Part shown: positions 58,614 through 64,000 of the stretch, piece after piece
How positions within the stretch are numbered: position 1 is the stretch's first letter
Layout: each line of letters opens with the position of its first letter
Assembly (NCBI GenBank): GCA_018268755.1
Contig: JAFDVW010000023.1
Location: 28,364 to 92,363 of the forward strand
Origin: Acidobacteriota bacterium
GTDB taxonomy: Bacteria; Acidobacteriota; Terriglobia; Terriglobales; Acidobacteriaceae
Direction of reading: 5' to 3'
DNA length: 64,000 nt
Made by a program: the position numbers and the translations under genes
Notes under the pieces: generated by a model
Seen by the model: the letters and a program-made list of their open reading frames with translations, nothing else
Told to the model about the DNA's origin: nothing
The model's database searches: none

Positions 58614-59763
58614 GGACGAGTTCCGGCAACGGCTCTTTGGTTGCGCTGCTGGCCTTCCCGTGCGCACTGGCGGGAAAAATCGGCAGATACTTGGCGGCCA
58701 GCCAGAACAGGGAGAAGGCCAGCGCCACCAGGCTTAAGGTAATGGCGAACTCCGACCACTTGGGGAAGTAGTAGGTCCCCGAACTGGCCTGCATGCCGGT
58801 GATGGCGACGTTCATGCGATTGGTCACCAGACCCAGCAGCACCAGCACCGAGGAGAAATACAGCCAGGTCGGGTTGTTATGCACCCTCGGACGGAAGAGC
58901 AGGAACATCGGCACAAAGAGCAGCGCCCCCTCCAGCAGGAACATATAGGTCTCGGTGCGCGGCTGGCGGAGCAGCCCCAACACGCCGCGATGCACCAGGT
59001 CGAGCGTGCGGACGGTCAGGTACAGCGACAACACCACCGCCAGCACCCGTCCCAGCCCGCTCAGCAGAGGAAAATCCAGTTGCTTGCCGAACGACCGGCT
59101 GCTGTGCCACGACTCAAAAATGGTCATGGCCAGCCCGGCACAGAGCGAAGAAGTAAAGAAGAACACGGGCTCAAGCGGCGAGTACCACAGGGGATAAAGC
59201 TTCTCCGGCACGATCAAATACAGGCTGCCCAGAGAAGATTGGTGGAGGGTGGAAAGAATGACCCCGGCAATGACGATGGGAATCATGGCCGCGTGCAGCC
59301 AGCGTTGCGGCCGCTCCCAGCCCAATCGCTCAAAGACCGCCGGCACAAACTCCAGAAACAGCACGGTGGTGTAGAGCATCACGCACCAGGCGATTTCAAA
59401 CATGACCGAATGCGGGTTCCACATCACTACCGGGTGCCAGACCCGGTAAGGCCGTCCCAGATCAATGATCAAGGAGGAAATAAACATGGAATAGCCCAGG
59501 AAGGCGGTGAGCACCATGGGCCGTAAAATGGGGCGGTAGCGGGCAATGTTGAAGATGTATACCACCGCCGCCAATGTGAACCCGCCCCCGGCCAAAGCGA
59601 CCGCAAACAGTTTGAAGCCCACCCAGAGCCCCCAGGGGAAGGCGTCGGTCAGGGCCGTGGAGGCCCCCAGCCCGCGTATAAAACGAAACATGAGTGCATA
59701 AAATCCGAGCGGGAACAAAATCCAAAGCAAGACTTTCCATATTGTGGTTCTTGATTTTGGCAT
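58600..59763 (-). CDS. NrfD/PsrC-like membrane quinone-interacting subunit
   Basis: A 387-residue protein with nine or ten membrane helices of the NrfD/PsrC/HybB family. Examples are GLWVGFKLFAVALAGGGFTL and MVLTAFLGYSMFISSLIID followed by LGRPYRVWHPVVMWNPHSVM, a signature of this group. NrfD-type proteins exchange electrons between quinone and an iron-sulfur partner, here the adjacent four-cluster ferredoxin subunit (10 bp upstream). No catalytic molybdoenzyme or hydrogenase large subunit is in the operon. The 3' end overlaps the kinase start by 14 bp. Confidence 0.9.
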   Translation of the reverse strand: MPKSRTTIWKVLLWILFPLGFYALMFRFIRGLGASTALTDAFPWGLWVGFKLFAVALAGGGFTLAAVVYIFNIARYRPILRPMVLTAFLGYSMFISSLIIDLGRPYRVWHPVVMWNPHSVMFEIAWCVMLYTTVLFLEFVPAVFERLGWERPQRWLHAAMIPIVIAGVILSTLHQSSLGSLYLIVPEKLYPLWYSPLEPVFFFTSSLCAGLAMTIFESWHSSRSFGKQLDFPLLSGLGRVLAVVLSLYLTVRTLDLVHRGVLGLLRQPRTETYMFLLEGALLFVPMFLLFRPRVHNNPTWLYFSSVLVLLGLVTNRMNVAITGMQASSGTYYFPKWSEFAITLSLVALAFSLFWLAAKYLPIFPASAHGKASSATKEPLPELVHAGP

Positions 59764-59773
59764 AGCGCTTTCG

Positions 59774-60538
59774 CTACTCCTCTTCCCGGTCCTCGCCGTT
59801 CTTGGGTCCCTCCGCCATGGCCACTTCGGAGCGACGATTCGTGATCCACCAGATGCCGCCCAGCAATACCGTACCCACGGTCACCAGATCGGGGATATGC
59901 GACAGCGCGCGATAGGTGAGCATGGGCATAGGCTCCGCGCCAAAGGCGGGATACCCCCACTCCTCAAACGGCACGGAAGAAAGCAACAGCACTGCCGTCC
60001 CGCCTACCTCATTCAGACCGTAGATGCGGTTGACGTAGTTCCCCGGGTTTTCGCGCAGCCGCTTCTTGGCTTCGGCGATCAGATCTTCGCGTTCGCCGGA
60101 AATGGTCGCCCCGGTGGGACAGACTTCCGCACATGCGGTGGGCCGTCCTGCCTGGACGCGCTGGGGACACATGGTGCACTTGCGCACCTTGGGCAGTGCT
60201 TTCCCCCATTCGTACTTGGGCACGTTGAAGGGGCAGGCCAGCATGCAATAGCGGCAGCCCATGCAACGATCGGCTTCATAGATAACGGGACCAGCTGCGG
60301 TTTTGCGCAAGGCCCCTACGGGACAAACGGAGGCGCAACTGGGGTCTTCGCAGTTCATGCACAGGCGGCGCATGAACTTGTCGTTCTTGGTGAGGACTAC
60401 GGTGTATTTGTGGTCGGATTGAACGGCCTCCGCAGCCGTACTTTCATCGTAGCGAAGGCCATTCTCTTCTGCGCATGCCTGCTCACATTGCTTGCAACCG
60501 ATACACAATGTGGCGTCATACAACAGCCCCCTGCTCAT
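59774..60538 (-). CDS. Four-cluster ferredoxin subunit (HybA/DmsB/NrfC-like) with C-terminal membrane anchor
   Basis: A 254-residue protein with sixteen cysteines arranged for four [4Fe-4S] clusters: CIGCKQCEQAC, CMNCEDPSCASVCPVGAL, CMGCRYCMLACPF and CTMCPQRVQ with CAEVCPTGA. A single hydrophobic helix near the C-terminus (MLTYRALSHIPDLVTVGTVLLGGIWW region) anchors it, as in HybA. There is no Tat signal, so the clusters are probably cytoplasmic unless a partner carries it out. With the NrfD-like subunit it forms a quinone-linked electron conduit. The cytochrome c gene precedes it by 19 bp. Confidence 0.92.
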   Translation of the reverse strand: MSRGLLYDATLCIGCKQCEQACAEENGLRYDESTAAEAVQSDHKYTVVLTKNDKFMRRLCMNCEDPSCASVCPVGALRKTAAGPVIYEADRCMGCRYCMLACPFNVPKYEWGKALPKVRKCTMCPQRVQAGRPTACAEVCPTGATISGEREDLIAEAKKRLRENPGNYVNRIYGLNEVGGTAVLLLSSVPFEEWGYPAFGAEPMPMLTYRALSHIPDLVTVGTVLLGGIWWITNRRSEVAMAEGPKNGEDREEE

Positions 60539-60557
60539 GGGGTGCTCCTCTCTTAAT

Positions 60558-60887
60558 CTACTTCTGGATGGTACGGATGTAAGCCACGAGCGTGGTCACC
60601 TGCTCCGGGCTGAGCCCCTTCTTAGCGAACGCATGGGTAGGCTTCTGCTCCTTGCCGCCATTGGCGATAGCATCGGTCAACTCCGCGTCGGTAAGTTTCT
60701 TGGCTTCAGGGGAAATCAGGCTGGGGGCCTTGATGGCGGGTTTGCCGGCGCCATCCGGTCCGTGACAAGCAGCACATTTGGTTTTATATAAAGCCGCACC
60801 GTCCTCGGCCCAGGACAGATTCGGCACCATTAGAAAGAGGGCCAAGGCTACGGCAAAGATAACAAGGATAAGCTTCTTGCTGTTCAT
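60558..60887 (-). CDS. Small monohaem cytochrome c
   Basis: A 109-residue exported cytochrome. A signal peptide (MNSKKLILVIFAVALALFL, NLSWA cleavage) precedes a class I cytochrome domain with the haem motif CAACH and a C-terminal LVAYIRTIQK helix. The axial Met is not obvious; the region around HAFAKKGLSPEQ lacks one, so the sixth ligand may be another residue or absent. The ATG at 60887 follows AAGGGA by 7 nt; upstream extension in frame is not supported. It is the first gene of the operon with ferredoxin, NrfD, kinase and regulator, and probably the electron acceptor of that conduit. Confidence 0.9.
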   Translation of the reverse strand: MNSKKLILVIFAVALALFLMVPNLSWAEDGAALYKTKCAACHGPDGAGKPAIKAPSLISPEAKKLTDAELTDAIANGGKEQKPTHAFAKKGLSPEQVTTLVAYIRTIQK

Positions 60888-61406
60888 CGAGTTGTCCCTT
60901 TCTCCATTCGCACTGCAACACAAATCAGCAGTTACGAAATGAACCATTGTCATTTTCCACAACTGGGGTCGAGCTGGATGTGACTTCAATCACCCAGTCG
61001 TGTGTTTCTGTTAACCCGCGGATTCTGGGCAACTCTATGAGCCACAAAGCCGTAACTCAGTGGTCGGTAGAGGATCATAGCTGTTGCACTTCTCATCGGC
61101 GGCGTTGCGAAACTCTGCACTGAAATCCACCGCTGCAAGCGCAAGATTTCCCGCCAAATGCCAGCCATTCGCGCCCTGCCATGGATTTCCCCGACCTGAG
61201 GCGTGGCGATTCGCAACAATCGTGTTGCAGAACACCGTCGCCCAGCACCGCCCGCACGGTTCCAGCCTTCTTCCCTAATGCTTTGCATTCCAGACACATG
61301 CGGCCGTGAAGCGGGCGCTTCTCCAGCCAGCCTCGCGTTTGGCCCGCCGCATGCATTTAGAAAAGTGCAAGTTGAAATTCACAAAGTGGCTTTGCCGAGG
61401 TGCTTT
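60888..61406. other. 519-bp divergent intergenic region
   Basis: It separates the cytochrome operon from the GcvH-like gene. It contains a CRP/FNR-type palindrome (60979-60994). Short open frames on the minus strand (60986-61297 and 61093-61356) have no recognisable product and unlike codon use, so I do not call them. The remainder shows nothing I can name. Confidence 0.6.
60979..60994 (-). promoter_or_regulatory. CRP/FNR-type palindrome upstream of the cytochrome operon
   Basis: TGTGA-CTTCAA-TCACC, centred about 100 bp upstream of the cytochrome c start. The inner GTGA/TCAC arms are perfect. It is one of three such sites in this part of the window. Confidence 0.5.
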
Positions 61407-62072
61407 ATGACAGTCATCCTGATGCTCATCATGTTCTCAATCTTCTTAGGTGTGGATTATGTGTTGCGTCGCAAACATGCCGTCCCGCTGGCGGTCGTGG
61501 CCGCACAAGCTCCCGGGGCGCGGCTGATTCCCGCGGTGGTCGCGGGATTCCAGGTACCCGAGAACCTCAGTTATCATCCCGGCCATACCTGGGCGCTGCG
61601 CGAAAGCGCCAACCTGGTGCGGGTCGGCCTGGATGATTTTGCCAGCAAACTGACCGGCGAAATCGAGCATGTGACCTTGCCGCAGCGCGGGCAGTGGATT
61701 CGCCAGGGACAAAAAGTAGCCACCCTCTTTCACCACGGACAGCCGGTTGAGATGGTTTCGCCGGTAGAAGGCGTGGTTTCCGAGGTGAACCCGATGGTGC
61801 TGCACAACGCAGAAGCCGCCTGCAAAGATCCTTATGGCGAAGGCTGGCTGCTGAAGGTGGACGCCCCCGATGCCGCCACCAGCTTCCGCAATCTGCTGAA
61901 CGGCACCCTGGCCCGCAGCTGGACGGAAGATGCTGCCCGCCGTCTCCGGGTCATGCTCTCTCCCGGCGCTTTGGCGCTGGCGCAGGATGGTGGCGTGGCC
62001 ATCCACGATCTGAGCACGCAGATCCCCAACGAGGAATGGGCGCGCATCACCAAACAATTCTTTCTCGCCTGA
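61407..62072 (+). CDS. Membrane-anchored GcvH-like protein lacking the lipoyl lysine
   Basis: A 221-residue protein: one N-terminal helix (MTVILMLIMFSIFLGVDYVL), then a lipoyl-type hammerhead domain resembling the glycine-cleavage H protein (about 55-155; YHPGHTWALRESANLVRVG, TGEIEHVTLPQRGQWIRQGQ, SPVEGVVSEVNPMV, DPYGEGWLLKV). Where GcvH has VESVKAAS with the lipoylated Lys, this protein reads TLFHHGQPVEM; there is no lysine between about residues 104 and 140. It therefore cannot be lipoylated normally. The C-terminal 60 residues are unassigned. GAGG lies 6 nt before the start. It ends with a strong terminator and is divergent from the cytochrome operon. Confidence 0.85.
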   Translation: MTVILMLIMFSIFLGVDYVLRRKHAVPLAVVAAQAPGARLIPAVVAGFQVPENLSYHPGHTWALRESANLVRVGLDDFASKLTGEIEHVTLPQRGQWIRQGQKVATLFHHGQPVEMVSPVEGVVSEVNPMVLHNAEAACKDPYGEGWLLKVDAPDAATSFRNLLNGTLARSWTEDAARRLRVMLSPGALALAQDGGVAIHDLSTQIPNEEWARITKQFFLA

Positions 62073-62115
62073 ACCTGGAATCGCACCTGTACGAACCGGC
62101 AATTAGCCGCTTGGC

Positions 62116-62152
62116 CTCAGGGCCGGGAGATTTCTCCCGGCCCTGAGTTTTT
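62116..62152 (+). terminator. Strong intrinsic terminator after the GcvH-like gene
   Basis: A 15-bp perfect stem (CTCAGGGCCGGGAGA, 62116-62130, with its complement 62133-62147) is followed by TTTTT. It ends the gcvH-like transcript before the radical SAM gene, so the latter needs its own promoter. Confidence 0.92.
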
Positions 62153-62181
62153 GTTGGGCCGCTAAAGCAATCACGGCGAAG

Positions 62182-62197
62182 TGTGATCCAAATCACG
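62182..62197 (+). promoter_or_regulatory. CRP/FNR-type palindrome upstream of the radical SAM gene
   Basis: TGTGA-TCCAAA-TCACG, 67 bp upstream of the start. It also fits an FNR-like TGAT-N4-ATCA core, and lies between the terminator and the gene. Confidence 0.55.
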
Positions 62198-62263
62198 GAG
62201 CGACCTTTTCCTGAATTGGTACCTTGACCTTGGCAGCAGGAAGCACTCCAAGGGGGAGAGGAT

Positions 62264-63355
62264 ATGCACAACGGCCAGCTGGGAATGCACAGCAAATATG
62301 ATTTTTCGCGGAATCCCATGATTGTTTACTGGGAGATGACCAACGCCTGCGGCTTAGCCTGCAAGCACTGCCGCGCCGAAGCCTCCCCCTTCCCTCATCC
62401 CCTGGAGCTGAAGTGTCGCGAAAGCAAGCAACTACTGCGCCAGGTGGCGGAATTCGGCGATCCCCTCCCCCATGTCATCCTGACCGGTGGCGACCCGCTC
62501 ACCCGCAGCGACATTTTCGATCTGCTGGACTACGGCCGTAATCTGGGCATTGAGATGTCCATTACCCCCAGCGCTACCCCGACCCTGACCGAAGAAGCGC
62601 TGGTGAACCTGAAGATGCATGGCATCCAGAGCCTCGGTCTCAGCATTGACGGTTCCTGCGCGGAACGCCATGATGCCATCCGCGCCGTTCCCGGATGCTT
62701 CGCTCGTACCCTCACGGCGGCGCACCAGGCCGGCCAGCTCAGCCTTCCCCTGCAGGTCAACACCCTGGTGGCGGAAGAAACGGCGGACGACCTGCCCGCC
62801 ATCTATGAACTGCTCACCCATTTCCCGGTCATGCGCTGGAGCCTGTTCTTTCTGATTTCCGTGGGCCGCGGCAAGGCCCTGCAGGAAGTATCGCCGGAGC
62901 GGGGAGAGGAAATCATGAACTGGGTCTATGATCTGGCGGGAAAAGCTCCCTTCGCCATCAAGACCACGGAAGCGCCTTCCTACCGCCGCATCGCCCTGAA
63001 ACGCATGCTGGACGCCAATGTGGGTGCGGAAGTCATGAAATCCAGCTCGGTGTACCGCGGCTTTCAGATTCGCGACGGCCATGGCATTGTCTTTGTCTCC
63101 AACCAGGGGGAGGTCTTCCCTTCCGGCTTCCTGCCGGTATCCTGCGGCAATGTGCGCAACAATTCCCTGGTCCAGATCTATCGTGACTCGCCCCTGTTCC
63201 GCGCCCTGCATGCCCCGGAAAAGTTTCAGGGCAAATGTGGGGCCTGCGAGCTGCGCTATATCTGTGGGGGATCCCGGGCGCGCGCCTTTGCTCATACCGG
63301 CAATCCCCTGGAGAGTGACCCGCTCTGCCTGTATCAGCCTGCGGCGCAGGCCTGA
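62264..63355 (+). CDS. Radical SAM/SPASM protein (TIGR04053-like)
   Basis: A 363-residue enzyme. PMIVYWEMTNACGLACKHCRAEA holds the radical SAM [4Fe-4S] ligands Cys29, Cys33 and Cys36. VILTGGDPLTR and SLSIDGSCAERHD follow as SAM-binding and barrel motifs. The C-terminal SPASM-like region has FPSGFLPVSCGNVRNNS and CGACELRYICGGSRARAF with a final DPLC, enough cysteines for auxiliary clusters. It resembles the NirJ/AhbC/PqqE group, whose members modify tetrapyrroles or peptides; no precursor peptide gene is nearby, and the neighbouring haem proteins make a tetrapyrrole substrate conceivable. GGGGGAGAGG precedes the start. Confidence 0.9.
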   Translation: MHNGQLGMHSKYDFSRNPMIVYWEMTNACGLACKHCRAEASPFPHPLELKCRESKQLLRQVAEFGDPLPHVILTGGDPLTRSDIFDLLDYGRNLGIEMSITPSATPTLTEEALVNLKMHGIQSLGLSIDGSCAERHDAIRAVPGCFARTLTAAHQAGQLSLPLQVNTLVAEETADDLPAIYELLTHFPVMRWSLFFLISVGRGKALQEVSPERGEEIMNWVYDLAGKAPFAIKTTEAPSYRRIALKRMLDANVGAEVMKSSSVYRGFQIRDGHGIVFVSNQGEVFPSGFLPVSCGNVRNNSLVQIYRDSPLFRALHAPEKFQGKCGACELRYICGGSRARAFAHTGNPLESDPLCLYQPAAQA

Positions 63356-63393
63356 AGGCATGGGGGTGGCCTCGCGGCGCGATCACTTCCCGT

Positions 63394-63409
63394 TGTGACC
63401 GCCATCACT
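63394..63409 (+). promoter_or_regulatory. CRP/FNR-type palindrome upstream of malic enzyme
   Basis: TGTGA-CCGCCA-TCACT, 98 bp upstream of the malic enzyme start. It is the third site with perfect GTGA/TCAC arms and an A before TCAC. Confidence 0.5.
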
Positions 63410-63506
63410 GCGTCTTCGCAGGATCGCAGCACAATGCGCTATAGGTCGAACCATGGGCGCCATGGCGACCGCGCGGGCCTTCTTGGAACGCCCCAGGAGG
63501 ATTGGT

Positions 63507-64000
63507 ATGGCGGTCAACAAGCAGCAGGTTCTGGATTATCACAACGGTTCCCGTCCGGGAAAAATTACCGTCACCCCCAGTAAACCTTGTCGCACGCAAC
63601 GCGATCTGAGCCTGGCCTACACGCCCGGCGTGGCCGAACCTTGCCTGGAAATTCAAAAGAACCCGCACAACGCATTCAAATACACGGCCCGCGGCAATCT
63701 GGTGGCCGTCATCAGCAATGGCACCGCGGTATTGGGGCTGGGCGATATCGGCCCCCTGGCCAGCAAACCGGTGATGGAAGGCAAGGCCGTCCTGTTCAAG
63801 CGCTTTGCCGATGTGGATGTCTTCGACATCGAGCTCAACACCCACGACCCGGACGAAATCATCAAGTTCTGTCAACTCCTCGAGCCCACCTTCGGCGGGA
63901 TCAACCTGGAAGACATCAAAGCGCCGGAATGCTTTTACGTGGAAGAAATATTGCGCAAGACGATGCAGATTCCCGTGTTCCACGACGACCAGCATGGCAC
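63507..64000 (+). CDS. maeB: Malic enzyme, N-terminal part (cut by window edge)
   Basis: The first 164 codons of a malate oxidoreductase of the MaeB type. SLAYTPGVAEPCLEI, the tyrosine-containing signature, is followed by AVISNGTAVLGLGDIGPLAS and VMEGKAVLFKRFADVDVFDIE, then FGGINLEDIKAPECF with metal ligands. FHDDQHG at the cut is the expected next motif. The enzyme decarboxylates malate to pyruvate with NAD(P). Whether the C-terminal phosphotransacetylase-like domain of MaeB is present cannot be seen. AGGAGG lies 6 nt upstream of the ATG. Confidence 0.93.
   Translation, partial: MAVNKQQVLDYHNGSRPGKITVTPSKPCRTQRDLSLAYTPGVAEPCLEIQKNPHNAFKYTARGNLVAVISNGTAVLGLGDIGPLASKPVMEGKAVLFKRFADVDVFDIELNTHDPDEIIKFCQLLEPTFGGINLEDIKAPECFYVEEILRKTMQIPVFHDDQHG

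Noticed and set aside
60986..61356. Two short minus-strand frames (103 and 87 codons)
   Set aside because: No ribosome site, no recognisable family, Arg/Cys-rich random-looking composition.
60888..61406. Sigma-54 (-24/-12) promoter for the NtrC-linked operon
   Set aside because: Candidates such as TGGCGGGAAATCTTGC have 11 instead of 10 bases between GG and GC; none fits well on either strand.
1..64000. tRNA or rRNA genes
   Set aside because: No cloverleaf-like or rRNA-like sequence was noticed by eye; a covariance search would be needed to exclude a tRNA formally.

Overview
The window looks like a contiguous chromosomal segment of an Acidobacteriota bacterium (inference, no search was run). 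It is GC-rich and densely packed. Its gene families (NrfD/ferredoxin redox modules, DUF885 and CocE hydrolases, DUF481 porin-like protein, VCBS-repeat lipoprotein, REP-associated transposase, four-helix-bundle cassette) are ones I associate with that phylum. I found no rRNA, tRNA, CRISPR array or prophage.

Layout. 1-8.4 kb: a truncated membrane protein, type II NADH dehydrogenase, an NfeD/slipin membrane-quality pair, a SPOR protein, a VCBS-repeat lipoprotein, and a sulfite-oxidase-like molybdoenzyme divergent from an ArsR regulator. 8.4-14.3 kb: a signalling block with a hybrid histidine kinase whose receiver has lost its phospho-Asp, a receiver-HD-GYP cyclic-di-GMP phosphodiesterase and a receiver-PilZ protein. 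14.7-20.8 kb: a 75-residue basic protein, a DUF47/Pit phosphate uptake pair, a REP-associated tyrosine transposase bracketed by its palindromes, RibBA with an atypical cyclohydrolase half, a MerR regulator with strong operators, ThiS and a conserved hypothetical.

21-34.9 kb holds the complex I operon nuoA-C-D-E-F-G-H-J-K-L-M-N. nuoB and nuoI are absent from their usual places. Three related AT-rich inverted-repeat elements sit at the D/E, E/F and F/G junctions. The first carries a four-helix-bundle (S23/IVP-type) gene; the other two are empty hairpins. The genes on either side of this stretch are tightly coupled, so the elements cut out exactly the NADH-input (N-module) genes. This is the most unusual structure in the window.

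35-55 kb is accessory and metabolic: an ankyrin-repeat gene broken by one stop codon, a VOC protein, an ABC exporter, a solitary Flp-like pilin, an outer-membrane DUF481 protein, and a carbohydrate group (RhaT-like permease, GalM, ketoglutarate semialdehyde dehydrogenase, AgaS-like isomerase with 10-bp phased operator-like repeats, Tat-exported beta-helix protein). A DUF885 peptidase, a NicO metal transporter and a CocE-type esterase follow.

55-64 kb: a six-gene minus-strand operon (cytochrome c, four-cluster ferredoxin, NrfD, c-heme sensor kinase, NtrC regulator, archaemetzincin) lies divergent from a membrane-anchored GcvH-like protein lacking the lipoyl lysine, a radical SAM/SPASM enzyme and malic enzyme. 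Three CRP/FNR-type palindromes of the form GTGA-N6-TCAC precede the cytochrome, radical SAM and malic enzyme genes, suggesting one redox-responsive regulon.
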